18,427 bases of DNA from CALMJB01 sp963977945. GTDB taxonomy: Bacteria > Actinomycetota > Actinomycetes > Nanopelagicales > Nanopelagicaceae. Each line of letters opens with the position of its first letter. The stretch's first letter is position 1. This document shows, in pieces, positions 6,312-14,461 of the stretch. The position numbers and the translations under genes are program-made. The DNA lies in contig CAXBQO010000012.1 of the NCBI GenBank assembly GCA_963977945.1, forward strand, positions 1 to 18,427, read 5' to 3'. Under the pieces are notes generated by a model. The model was not told where the DNA came from, searched no databases, and saw only the letters and a program-made list of their open reading frames with translations.

Positions 6312-7667
6312 TTATTTTTTAGGAAGCTCTGGCTTTCGCATTTTAATTTCTTCTAGGCGCGCTAATGATTCAATTCTTTCTTTTGCGTGATCGACAATTT
6401 GAGTTGGGTAACCATTTGAATAGCCATCTAAAACCAGCCATGGTTCATGAATCTCTATTCCCTGTAAATGGGAAAGTTCCGGCACATACTTTCTGACGTA
6501 ATCACCATTTTCATCAAATTTTTTGCCTTGTTCTATTGGATTAAATACCCGGTAATACGGAGAAGCATCGGTGCCACACCCAGCTGTCCATTGCCAGCCA
6601 TGACTATTTGAAGCCATATCAAAATCCACTAAATGCTCCATGAAATGTTTCGCACCATGTTGCCACTCGATATGAAGATCTTTTACTAAGAAAGAAGCCA
6701 CCACCATGCGAGTGCGGTTATGCATCCAGCCCTCAACCAACAACTGTCGCATCGCAGCATCAACAAATGGATAACCAGTTTTTCCTTCAGACAACGCCTT
6801 AAATTTCTCACCCGGTTGGTCATATTTCATTTTGGCAAATTGCGCAGCGTAATAATCCCAATCAGTTTGCGGATTATGGAACAGGACATCGGCATAAAAC
6901 TCGCGCCATGCAATTTCTTTTCGATAAACCTCGTGGGCTTTAGTTTGATTTAGTTGTTGCAAAAGTGTGCGTGGGTGAATTTCGCCCCACTTTAAATGTG
7001 CGCTCATTTTGCTAGTGCCATCTATTCCGGCCAAATTTCTCGCTTCGTCATAACGCGATAGTGCAGATTCACTAAATTTTTTAAATCTAGCGTGGGCCGC
7101 TTGTTCACCCGCAGGAAAAATTGCGGAATCTTTTGGCACTGGCCAATCGGGAAAATTTCGATCAATTGGATCAACCAGTTTTAAATTAGCGGGCTTTGGA
7201 TATGGTTTTGGAATCTGATTTAAAATCCACGCGCGATAAAACGGGGTATAAACCTTGTATGGCGTGCCATCGGTAGGTTTTCTAACCGCACCTGGTGCAA
7301 CTGCATATGGATGACCAGTTTTAACAAGTTTTATTCTCGACGAAATTAGTTGCGCATCACGTTTTGCACCATAGGGTTCAAACTCTTCGCTGATGTGAAT
7401 GCTGTCAGCTGAAAAATGCGATTGATATCTTTTCAAAACTTCAATTACTGGACCAACTGCCACATTTAATTTATTTCCAAGAGATTCATCTAATTTTCGC
7501 AGCGATTGCGCCAAATAACTCAAACGTTTTGAACCAGCACTTTTAATTAATTTCTCATCCAAAATGAAAAGTGGAACAACTTCGCCTACTTCACTTGCCT
7601 TTAGTAGCGCAGGATGATCAGTGATTCTTAAATCACGTCGAAACCACATGATTGCGCGTTGGCTCAT
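6312..7667 (-). CDS. phrB: Deoxyribodipyrimidine photolyase, class I CPD type
   Basis: This FAD enzyme splits UV-induced cyclobutane pyrimidine dimers using blue light. The 451-residue protein has an N-terminal antenna domain (MWFRRDLRITDHPAL, 7-21) and a C-terminal FAD/helical domain with the family signature around 314-370. By alignment from memory with E. coli Phr, Trp254 and Trp360 match the dimer-binding W277 and W384, Asn354 matches N378 near FAD, and Trp358 and Trp335 match the inner and middle Trp of the electron-transfer chain (W382, W359). The outer one (W306) falls on Tyr282. The antenna cofactor could be MTHF or 8-HDF and is not decided here. The ATG is divergent from the esterase ATG with only 17 nt between them, so control elements must lie within coding sequence. 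Confidence 0.95.
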   Translation of the reverse strand: MSQRAIMWFRRDLRITDHPALLKASEVGEVVPLFILDEKLIKSAGSKRLSYLAQSLRKLDESLGNKLNVAVGPVIEVLKRYQSHFSADSIHISEEFEPYGAKRDAQLISSRIKLVKTGHPYAVAPGAVRKPTDGTPYKVYTPFYRAWILNQIPKPYPKPANLKLVDPIDRNFPDWPVPKDSAIFPAGEQAAHARFKKFSESALSRYDEARNLAGIDGTSKMSAHLKWGEIHPRTLLQQLNQTKAHEVYRKEIAWREFYADVLFHNPQTDWDYYAAQFAKMKYDQPGEKFKALSEGKTGYPFVDAAMRQLLVEGWMHNRTRMVVASFLVKDLHIEWQHGAKHFMEHLVDFDMASNSHGWQWTAGCGTDASPYYRVFNPIEQGKKFDENGDYVRKYVPELSHLQGIEIHEPWLVLDGYSNGYPTQIVDHAKERIESLARLEEIKMRKPELPKK

Positions 7668-7672
7668 GGTTG

Positions 7673-7678
7673 TATCGT
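7673..7678 (+). promoter_or_regulatory. Candidate -10 box (TATCGT) for a leaderless esterase mRNA
   Basis: TATCGT fits the actinobacterial TANNNT pattern and lies 6 nt before the ATG at 7685, which has no ribosome binding site. No good -35 is seen. It sits in the 17-nt gap between the photolyase and esterase start codons. Confidence 0.3.
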
Positions 7679-7684
7679 GCCACT

Positions 7685-8521
7685 ATGAAGCAAAGAGAGC
7701 GATATCAGGTACGGGGCGCACCTGGTTTAGTTAACACTAGATACTTCCACGATTCTTTTGGACTTCGTCGAGTCGATTTTTGGGCGCCAGATAAAAACGC
7801 TACACATTTACTAGTAGCTCATGATGGGCAAAATATTTTTGATCGCAAAACCGCAACTAGGCGCAGAACTTGGCGAATGGCACAAACTGCTACCAAGATT
7901 TTTTCCGATGCAAAAATGCCGCTGCCGGTAATCATTGCAATCTTTAATTACTCAGATCTGCCAGATAAAAATGGCCGTGGCAAAGATTTATCACCACAAC
8001 GTCTATTTCAAAATGGTGTGCCACCAATTTTAGACGAAATTGAACCCGCCAGAAGATTTGAAAACTCTGAATTACGTGCTGATAAATATCAATCTGAAAT
8101 TGTTGAAAATTATGTACCAACAATTTTGCAGGAATTAAAAATTAACCCCACACAAAAAGCGATGATTGGCGCCAGTATGGGGGGCCTTGCAACTTTATAC
8201 GGCGTTAGTTTGCGACCAGAGTATTTTCAAACCGCGCTGGCACTTTCTTGTCACTGGACAATTGGTGCAGATCCAATGGTAAAAGCATTGCTTGAAATGT
8301 TGCCAGTTCCTGGCTCGCATAAAGTTTGGATGAGCCGCGGCACAAAATCATTAGATAAAAAATATGAACCGTTTCAAAATTTAGCCGATCAAATAATGCT
8401 AGAAAAAGGTTGGCAACTTGGTAAAGATTTTCAATCAAAAATCTATAAGCGAACCAGTCACAATGAAAGCTCTTGGGCTTCCTATTTAGATGATGTTTTT
8501 AGATTTTGGTTAGGGCTTTAA
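7685..8521 (+). CDS. Putative esterase, alpha/beta-hydrolase fold (esterase D / Fes-like)
   Basis: The 278-residue protein shows the layout of the putative esterase family: HDGQNIFD (46-53) after the first strands, IGASMGG (161-167) with nucleophile Ser164 on the elbow, a probable acid at Asp224 (RGTKSLD), and TSHNESSW (257-264) with catalytic His259. There is no signal peptide, so it should be cytoplasmic. The substrate is unknown; relatives cleave acyl esters, S-formylglutathione or siderophores. An in-frame TTG at 7652 would add 11 residues but overlaps the photolyase start region, so ATG 7685 is preferred. The gene stands alone on this strand. Its last 12 nt overlap the 3' end of the convergent amylase gene. 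Confidence 0.82.
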   Translation: MKQRERYQVRGAPGLVNTRYFHDSFGLRRVDFWAPDKNATHLLVAHDGQNIFDRKTATRRRTWRMAQTATKIFSDAKMPLPVIIAIFNYSDLPDKNGRGKDLSPQRLFQNGVPPILDEIEPARRFENSELRADKYQSEIVENYVPTILQELKINPTQKAMIGASMGGLATLYGVSLRPEYFQTALALSCHWTIGADPMVKALLEMLPVPGSHKVWMSRGTKSLDKKYEPFQNLADQIMLEKGWQLGKDFQSKIYKRTSHNESSWASYLDDVFRFWLGL

Positions 8522-10591
8522 TTTATCTAGCGATACCGATTGCGAAGTAATTGTTGAGTTATCGTACAAAGTGGCTACAACACGATAAGTAGGGCTCAAA
8601 TTCCAATTCACATCAGTTAAAAATGGAAATACTCGATATCTGTTATTTGATGTGGCATCAGTTGAGAAAGTTGCCCCTTTATCTACTCCAACTGAACGCC
8701 AGTTTTCGCCATCTTTAATCTGGAAATCTACCGCTGCAAAATCTACATTTGTTACCTGTGCACTTAATATAAATTGATCTCGCCGGTCTATATTCAATTT
8801 TGGTTCATCTAAAACTATTTTTGCAGCTGCGGATAATGATTTATTTTTAAGAAGATCAGTCTTCATTTCAAAAATCCCCCATGAATAGGCTGGGATATCA
8901 ATTGTTACTAGATTTTGCTTCTGAGAGATGGCGGCACTGCCAGATTTATTTTGCCATTGTGCATCGGCGAAATCTAAATTAAAAGAAATATTTTTTGCGC
9001 CAGAATTTGAATTAAATGCCATTAAATATCTGGAATTAGTTTCCAAGTCGTAGCGACCAATCGCTAACACTCCATCTTTTGCAAAGAAAGTACGTTGCGC
9101 TCCGCGGGTTAGCGCCGGAGTTTTAACTCTTAACTCATTTAAAGATTTAATCGTATCCATCAATGGGTTTTTGATATCAAATGAACTGGCGGTACCAATA
9201 GGGTCTGATCCGATTCGATGTTGCGTTTGCCATTTACTTACCTTTGTTGGAAATAAATCTTGTCGCGCCTCTTTATCTTCTCCACCTGTTAAACCAAATT
9301 CATCTCCATAATAAACACTTGGCACTCCGCGAAGTGAGAGCAAAATGGCATGCGCTAATTGATCTTTCTTCAAATCATCTGGCCCCACCGATATCGGCGA
9401 TATGAATGCGCCAATTCTTCCCATGTCATGATTTCCAAGAAACGTTCCTAGATTGTCTGCATTAGTTTTGTCTGAGATATATAAATCATCATCATTAAAT
9501 AACTCACCAAGAAGTTCAGCTTTTTGCTGATTTATAAATGACACCACCCGTGATTGAAATGCAAAATCTAAAACCTCGGTGTACTCAGCCTGTCTTACCC
9601 AATATGCCGTAGACATTGGTTCTGCGTCATAAACCTCGCCCCACATTGGGAAATAACTTTTGCCTTGTTCTTTTGCAACCTTGCGCATTGCCGGTAAAAA
9701 CTCTCGCCAAAAACCTTCATTGACGTGGCGCGCGGTATCAATTCTGAAGCCATCAATTCCAGTGTTTGTAATCCAATCTGAGAAAACTTTTATGAATCCC
9801 GCGGTCACAATTGGCGATTCAGTCATCACATCATCTAAGCCAAAAAAATCACCTAACTGGATTGACTCACCTTGAAAGGTTGAGTTACCCCGATTGTGAT
9901 AATTCCGTAAATCATTTAGCCAAATCGGAGACTTAATATTTTTCAAGGCTTTAGAAACACTGGCTTGTTTTGGAAATGATTTACTTAAACTCCATTGCGA
10001 AAGCGGCGGAAAGTTTTCAGAATTTGCTACTTTATTTAAATCTATTTTCTTACCATTAGCAGTTTTGTATGGTTTGCTAGCAATTGGAACATAAGAAGTG
10101 TCTTTTACTTCAATCACATTAGCGGTGTGATTAACCACGATATCTAAAATAACTTTTAATGAATTTTTATGAGCAAGAGTCACAAAATCTTTAAACTCTT
10201 GCATCGAACCTAGATGAGAATCGATTTCATCAAAACCTACTCCCCAATACCCGTGATATGCAGAACTTTTTCCATCTTTAGATAATGGCAACTGTCTGAC
10301 TACTGGAGTAATCCAAATAGCAGTAAAGCCAAGAGATTTTATATATGGAATTTTTTGAGTTAATCCGGCGATGTCACCGCCATGATAAAAACCAACATCT
10401 GTCGGGTCATAGCCACTTTTTTGTCGATCGGCTGGATAACCCCCCAAATCATTTTCTGAATTACCGTTAGCAAATCGATCGGTCATAACAAAATAAATAA
10501 TGTCGCCACTATTTTGCGGCGCACCACTTGATTGATTAATTGTGCTGGTCATAAAAATTGCCACCACTAAAAAAATTAAAGATTTTTTCAT
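8510..10591 (-). CDS. Secreted GH13 alpha-amylase-family glycoside hydrolase
   Basis: The 693-residue enzyme should cut alpha-1,4-glucans (starch, glycogen, maltodextrin) outside the membrane. A signal peptide covers about residues 1-24. The (beta/alpha)8 domain carries the GH13 conserved regions: DIVVNHT (150-156), GFRIDTARHV (281-290) with nucleophile Asp285, GEV with acid/base Glu319, and GNHD with Asp389. HGGDIAGL (70-77) and AYHGYWGVGF (111-120) are typical of the neopullulanase/cyclodextrin-active branches, so exact specificity is open. A beta-sandwich C domain (about 500-580) is followed by a further domain of about 100 residues (590-693) that I do not recognise. Its ATG overlaps the malG stop (ATGA at 10588-10591), so it is the last cistron of the mal operon. 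It would supply the oligosaccharides that the transporter takes up. Confidence 0.92.
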   Translation of the reverse strand: MKKSLIFLVVAIFMTSTINQSSGAPQNSGDIIYFVMTDRFANGNSENDLGGYPADRQKSGYDPTDVGFYHGGDIAGLTQKIPYIKSLGFTAIWITPVVRQLPLSKDGKSSAYHGYWGVGFDEIDSHLGSMQEFKDFVTLAHKNSLKVILDIVVNHTANVIEVKDTSYVPIASKPYKTANGKKIDLNKVANSENFPPLSQWSLSKSFPKQASVSKALKNIKSPIWLNDLRNYHNRGNSTFQGESIQLGDFFGLDDVMTESPIVTAGFIKVFSDWITNTGIDGFRIDTARHVNEGFWREFLPAMRKVAKEQGKSYFPMWGEVYDAEPMSTAYWVRQAEYTEVLDFAFQSRVVSFINQQKAELLGELFNDDDLYISDKTNADNLGTFLGNHDMGRIGAFISPISVGPDDLKKDQLAHAILLSLRGVPSVYYGDEFGLTGGEDKEARQDLFPTKVSKWQTQHRIGSDPIGTASSFDIKNPLMDTIKSLNELRVKTPALTRGAQRTFFAKDGVLAIGRYDLETNSRYLMAFNSNSGAKNISFNLDFADAQWQNKSGSAAISQKQNLVTIDIPAYSWGIFEMKTDLLKNKSLSAAAKIVLDEPKLNIDRRDQFILSAQVTNVDFAAVDFQIKDGENWRSVGVDKGATFSTDATSNNRYRVFPFLTDVNWNLSPTYRVVATLYDNSTITSQSVSLDKLKP

Positions 10592-11439
10592 CCTTTAACT
10601 GAACCAGCGGTTAAACCACTAATAATGTATTTTTGTAGCGATAAGAAAATAATCACTATCGGTATCGAAGCAATTAAAGAACCAGCCGCAAATGGACCCC
10701 AGTTTTGAGAGTATTGGCCACCGATAAATCCCTGCAGACCAACCGCGATAGTTCGACTATTCATGTCTACTAAAAATAATCTGGCCAAAATAAACTCATT
10801 AAATGTTCCGATGAAACTTAAAAGTGCAACAACTGCAAGCACAGGTGCTGCCAGCGGAATAAAAATCTGCCAATAGGTTTGCATCTCAGATGCACCATCA
10901 ACTTTGGCCGCTTCATCTAGTTCTGCTGGAATCGAATCAACAAATCCTTTTAGTAGCCAGATGTTCACACCCATAGCGCCACCTAAATAAACTAATAACA
11001 ATCCAGGTTGCGTTCCTAATCCAAATTTTGGTGCAAATGTATAAACCCGTTCCATAATTACATAAACAGCAGAGAGTGCCAATATCGCTGGGAACATTTG
11101 CACCAAGAGCAAAAGCTGTAACCCCATCTTTTTACCTTTAAAGCGCAGACGACTAAATGCAAATGCTGAGGAAGCGCCAATAATTACCGACAAAATTGCC
11201 ACCAAGCCAGAGATCACCAAAGTATTTTTCATCCAAGTCAAATATGGAATTGTGGGACTAGTAAATAAAACTTTGAAATTCTTAATTGAAAATTCAGTTG
11301 GAATGAATGAGGTAACTTGCAAACTTCCACTTGAACTGAAAGCCGAAAGAATTACTAAATAAAGTGGAAACAATGCGAAGAAAGTTACTAACAAACCAAC
11401 GATGTGGCGCCAAAGGGTGGTTTTAATCCAGTTTTTCAC
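10588..11439 (-). CDS. malG: Maltose/maltodextrin ABC transporter permease, MalG type
   Basis: This 283-residue inner-membrane permease has six predicted helices and the coupling-helix EAA motif (ELDEAAKVDGASEMQTYWQ, about 173-191) that contacts the ATPase. It ends in GLTAGSVKG, the usual MalG C-terminus. It pairs with MalF to form the translocation channel. The GTG start overlaps the malF stop (GTGA at 11436-11439), and its own stop overlaps the amylase ATG, which indicates tight translational coupling. No ATPase gene (malK/msmX/msiK) is present in the operon, so a shared ATPase encoded elsewhere is expected, as is common in Actinobacteria. Confidence 0.93.
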   Translation of the reverse strand: MKNWIKTTLWRHIVGLLVTFFALFPLYLVILSAFSSSGSLQVTSFIPTEFSIKNFKVLFTSPTIPYLTWMKNTLVISGLVAILSVIIGASSAFAFSRLRFKGKKMGLQLLLLVQMFPAILALSAVYVIMERVYTFAPKFGLGTQPGLLLVYLGGAMGVNIWLLKGFVDSIPAELDEAAKVDGASEMQTYWQIFIPLAAPVLAVVALLSFIGTFNEFILARLFLVDMNSRTIAVGLQGFIGGQYSQNWGPFAAGSLIASIPIVIIFLSLQKYIISGLTAGSVKG

Positions 11440-12965
11440 TTGAAACTATCCAATACTTTGGATCTGCGGATTCCATACAAAGAAATACTGGCCACAATCA
11501 AAAAGATAATTACCGAAATTGCACTAGCTAAACCTAAGTTTTGAATATTTGTACCAAAAGCAATCTTGTAGGTATAACTGATTAAAATATCGGTAGCACC
11601 AGCAATTTCACCATCAAGTAAGTTTGTTGGTCCGCCGCCAGTTAAAAGGTAGATCAGATTGAAATTATTAAAATTAAAAGCAAACGAAGCAACCAATAAC
11701 GGTGAAACAATTTGTAGCAATAATGGCAAAGTAACCCGCGCAAATATCTGTCGTGGTTTAGCGCCATCAATTGCTGCCGCTTCTGCCAATTCACTAGGAA
11801 TCGCTTGCAAAGCACCACTTGTCACCAAATAAAAATATGGAAAGCCAAGCCAGAGATTGACCACAATGACAGCGGTTCGAGCAAATGTTGCATTTTGGAA
11901 CCATGCCACATGTGTGCCAAATAAATTATTAATCGCACCAAATTCAGTATCAAACATTCCGCCCCAAATTAATATCGACATAATGCTTGGCATCGCATAA
12001 GGCAAGATAAAAATCGAGCGATAAAACCTTCTACCAAAAAATGGTTTGTTCAAAGTAAGTGCTACCAAAAGTCCAAGTGCAAATTGTGTTAAAACTGTTA
12101 GAAATGCAAATGAAAATGTCCAAACAAATACTTTAAATAATGGTTTTCTAATCGATGGATCAGAAACTAAATTTTTATAATGATCAAACCAGATTGGAGA
12201 ACGCCATCCGGGTTGTAAAATTTCTTGTAAATCTTGAGAGTTCGCGTAATTTCCCCGGCCATTATCTACATAAGTTGCTTGAGTTAATTTATTCTTAAAG
12301 GTATCGGTAGACGCTTCATAAAAGAGAGTTTGCTGGTTAATTAAGCCAGCGCTTAAACCCTCAAGTTTTATAAAGAAATCACCTTGATATTTAAATCTGG
12401 TAGCTGCAATTTCCTTATCAAGTTGGGATTTCTCCACGCCAGTTAAAGGCGAAAAACCCGGTGCTGATTGAGCAATTCCATTTTCATCAAGTTTTAAATC
12501 TGCTGCGTTGTATTCTGTGATATTTTCTTTAGTTGAAACAAAATACCTTTTTATTTCTGAGTTTGAAGCCAAGATTGCCAATTTGCCGGTTGAATCTTTT
12601 CCAATCACCACATCAAAACTTGGTGCATTTTCATCAGATATAACACCTAAATCTAGAAGTCGTTCAATTGCCTGCGGTTTAGAGATGTAGTTTCCAGTTT
12701 GATACTGAAAAGTTGACATTGAGATTGTATAAATCACTGGACCCAATACAAATGCAAATAAAAATAACATTCCAGGTAAGAAGAATTTCATCGGGATAGA
12801 AATTCGCGATAAATAAGTGATGATGATTGCTAGGGTGGCAATAAATAAAAATACTGCAATTTGAGTTTCACCTTTTGCTAATGCAGATTGAGCAAAGAAA
12901 ATTAAAATGGTAGAAAAAGCGGCAGTGATAATCACTTTTGCCAGATAAGCAAATCGCTTAGTCAT
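11436..12965 (-). CDS. malF: Maltose/maltodextrin ABC transporter permease, MalF type with large external loop
   Basis: The ATG at 12965 is chosen because AAGG stands 5 nt before it; an in-frame GTG at 12971 would add two residues. The 509-residue permease has three N-terminal helices (to about residue 85), a hydrophilic segment of roughly 190 residues (about 85-273), then the permease core with the EAA motif (ELAEAAAIDGAKPRQIFARV, 392-411) and FNNFNLIYLLTGGGP (432-446). The length and layout match E. coli MalF (514 aa), whose periplasmic P2 loop binds MalE. Many monoderm MalF proteins are near 300 residues and lack this loop. The gene follows malE after two stem-loops and overlaps malG by 4 nt. 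Confidence 0.93.
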   Translation of the reverse strand: MTKRFAYLAKVIITAAFSTILIFFAQSALAKGETQIAVFLFIATLAIIITYLSRISIPMKFFLPGMLFLFAFVLGPVIYTISMSTFQYQTGNYISKPQAIERLLDLGVISDENAPSFDVVIGKDSTGKLAILASNSEIKRYFVSTKENITEYNAADLKLDENGIAQSAPGFSPLTGVEKSQLDKEIAATRFKYQGDFFIKLEGLSAGLINQQTLFYEASTDTFKNKLTQATYVDNGRGNYANSQDLQEILQPGWRSPIWFDHYKNLVSDPSIRKPLFKVFVWTFSFAFLTVLTQFALGLLVALTLNKPFFGRRFYRSIFILPYAMPSIMSILIWGGMFDTEFGAINNLFGTHVAWFQNATFARTAVIVVNLWLGFPYFYLVTSGALQAIPSELAEAAAIDGAKPRQIFARVTLPLLLQIVSPLLVASFAFNFNNFNLIYLLTGGGPTNLLDGEIAGATDILISYTYKIAFGTNIQNLGLASAISVIIFLIVASISLYGIRRSKVLDSFK

Positions 12966-13020
12966 AAGCACCTTGTAATCATATTAGCCATTTTGATTTA
13001 GAAAAAGTTTGAAATGAAAA

Positions 13021-13049
13021 ACTGGCGGGCAACTAACTTGCCCGCCAGT
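13021..13049 (-). terminator. Strong stem-loop between malE and malF (attenuator or mRNA-stability element)
   Basis: ACTGGCGGGCAA (13021-13032) and TTGCCCGCCAGT (13038-13049) are perfect 12-bp arms around a 5-nt loop. On the mal strand the hairpin is followed by TTTTCATTTC, an imperfect U tract, so it may terminate part of the transcripts or protect the malE 3' end. It is GC-rich in AT-rich surroundings. Confidence 0.7.
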
Positions 13050-13056
13050 AATTCTC

Positions 13057-13085
13057 GATTCAAATCATTTTTTTGATTTGTAATC
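13057..13085 (-). repeat. Second stem-loop just after malE, A6 loop on the mal strand
   Basis: CAAATCA (13061-13067) and TGATTTG (13074-13080) pair perfectly around a six-base T loop on the plus strand. The stem extends by GATT (13057-13060) and AATC (13082-13085) past a one-base bulge. It lies 12 nt after the malE stop, directly before the GC-rich hairpin, so the two form a tandem structure in the malE-malF spacer. Confidence 0.5.
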
Positions 13086-13097
13086 AGGTTGATCTAA

Positions 13098-14360
13098 TTA
13101 AAGATCGGCAACGCCTGCCTTGATGTTCTTAGTCAAGAAGTCGTTTAGTTTGCCAGCTTCTGTTGCTACATCTTTTCCATCGGTTAATACCGCGGTCCAG
13201 AATGCAGGCAATAGATCCCAGTAACTCTTTGAACCAGTTGTTCCGTTCAAGATTGCACCAATCTGAGGAATACCAGCAGCTGCGCTAGCTTTTCCAAAGT
13301 TAACTTGTGCAGTCAACAGATCACCTTTTGCCGCAGCCTTATTAGCTGGCGGACGAAGTTCATTCTTTTGGTAAGCAATTGCGCCAGCTGCTGAACCGAA
13401 GAAATCAGTTAATACAGCTTTTGCACCAGCTTCATTGCCACGCTTAGCAGCATATGAAGTGAGCATCGCACCACTTACAGAACCAAACATTTTTCCATTT
13501 GATCCGGCTTTTGCGCCAGGAACTGGCATCAAGTTCAAGAAGAAACCTGCATCTTGATAATCGGTCCACTCCCAGTTACCAACAACTGCGAATGGAACTT
13601 TTCCGTCAAGGAAATTTTTCTTGCAACCGGTATCAGAGGCTGGGAAGAAACCATTTCCTTTTCCGGTCGCTGGATCAATTAGAAGCGCTTTAACATTCTT
13701 AACAAAGTCTGCGCCTACTGGAGCGGCAGCGGCATCAACCGAACCATTCTTCATCACATAAGCGTTTCCACCAAGTGCGGAAAATACTGAGTGAGCACCC
13801 CATGACATTCCGCCACCTGCGATGCAAAGACCTGCTACTAGTCCTTTTGAATCTTTGTTAGCTTTGTAATAACTGACCATTTCACCAAAAGTTTTTGGAG
13901 CTTTTGACACCAAATTTTCGTTGTAAATCATTGCCACGTTATTAATATCTAGTGGAATGCCATACAACTTTCCTTTGTAAGTTAAGTCAAAGAAATTATT
14001 TGCGGTGTAGTTTGCTTTTTGAGCTGCGGTTAATGTGAGTGGAGCTAACTTGCCATTCTTGGCACCAGTTGCAACCCAGTCATTTGCACCAACAATGATG
14101 TCTGGACCAGTTAGATCGGTCGCAGCATCTACTGCAGCTTTCAATGCATCAAAACTAGAAAAAGTTCTGACTTTGATTGTGTAGCCGGAAACCCAATCTG
14201 ATTTTGCTGCCAAAGTTTTAACAAGATTTGGTCCGCGAGTTTCATCAGCCCAAACCAGGATTTCTTTATCCGCTGCTTTTGCTGGAACTGCTAGTGCTGA
14301 AGCACCAAGCGCCAAAACAACTGCGGCAACAAATCCCTTTTTGAATCTGTTCTTTTGCAT
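13098..14360 (-). CDS. malE: Maltodextrin-type extracellular solute-binding protein (family 1), no lipobox
   Basis: The 420-residue protein has a Sec signal peptide (RFKKGF, then VAAVVLALGASALAV, cleavage predicted after AKA at residue 29). The mature part begins DKEILVWADETRGPNL, the start typical of MalE-like binding proteins, with DIIVGANDWV (88-97), YGIPLDINNVAMIYN (118-132) and GNWEW (261-265) further on. It captures maltose or maltodextrin and delivers it to MalFG. Unlike most monoderm binding proteins, no cysteine lies near the cleavage site, so it should not be lipidated. Its only cysteines (C179 and C247) could form a disulfide. The ATG is preceded by AAGGA with good spacing (14366-14370). 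It is the first gene of malE-malF-malG-amylase and is separated from malF by two stem-loops. Sugar specificity is inferred from the amylase neighbour. Confidence 0.9.
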   Translation of the reverse strand: MQKNRFKKGFVAAVVLALGASALAVPAKAADKEILVWADETRGPNLVKTLAAKSDWVSGYTIKVRTFSSFDALKAAVDAATDLTGPDIIVGANDWVATGAKNGKLAPLTLTAAQKANYTANNFFDLTYKGKLYGIPLDINNVAMIYNENLVSKAPKTFGEMVSYYKANKDSKGLVAGLCIAGGGMSWGAHSVFSALGGNAYVMKNGSVDAAAAPVGADFVKNVKALLIDPATGKGNGFFPASDTGCKKNFLDGKVPFAVVGNWEWTDYQDAGFFLNLMPVPGAKAGSNGKMFGSVSGAMLTSYAAKRGNEAGAKAVLTDFFGSAAGAIAYQKNELRPPANKAAAKGDLLTAQVNFGKASAAAGIPQIGAILNGTTGSKSYWDLLPAFWTAVLTDGKDVATEAGKLNDFLTKNIKAGVADL

Positions 14361-14380
14361 TTATTTCCTTCCATGGAATC

Positions 14381-14406
14381 GCTACTTAGCAGTAGCAATG
14401 ACTGTA
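14381..14406 (-). promoter_or_regulatory. Candidate mal promoter -10 and overlapping operator-like inverted repeat
   Basis: On the mal strand TACAGT (14406-14401) fits a TANNNT -10 box. The expected start, about 7 nt further on, falls inside a perfect palindrome GCTACT-N4-AGTAGC (14381-14396) that lies just before the malE ribosome binding site. A repressor bound there would block initiation; as RNA it would be a 6-bp hairpin. No convincing -35 is seen and no regulator gene is in the window. Confidence 0.35.
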
Positions 14407-14419
14407 TTTAACTAGAAGG

Positions 14420-14437
14420 GATTGGGCTTGACCAATC
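14420..14437. repeat. Inverted repeat upstream of the mal promoter
   Basis: GATTGG (14420-14425) and CCAATC (14432-14437) are perfect 6-bp arms around GCTTGA. The site lies in the 101-nt gap between the citrate synthase stop and malE, upstream of the putative -10. It could be an activator site or a weak terminator for the citrate synthase gene, but no T tract follows. Confidence 0.3.
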
Positions 14438-14461
14438 TGAATTATCAGAAATAGAGGTTAA

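Noticed and set aside
7621..7636. Inverted repeat GTGATT-CTTA-AATCAC upstream of the esterase
   Set aside because: It lies within photolyase codons for conserved residues (DLRITD), so it is explained by coding and was not called an operator.
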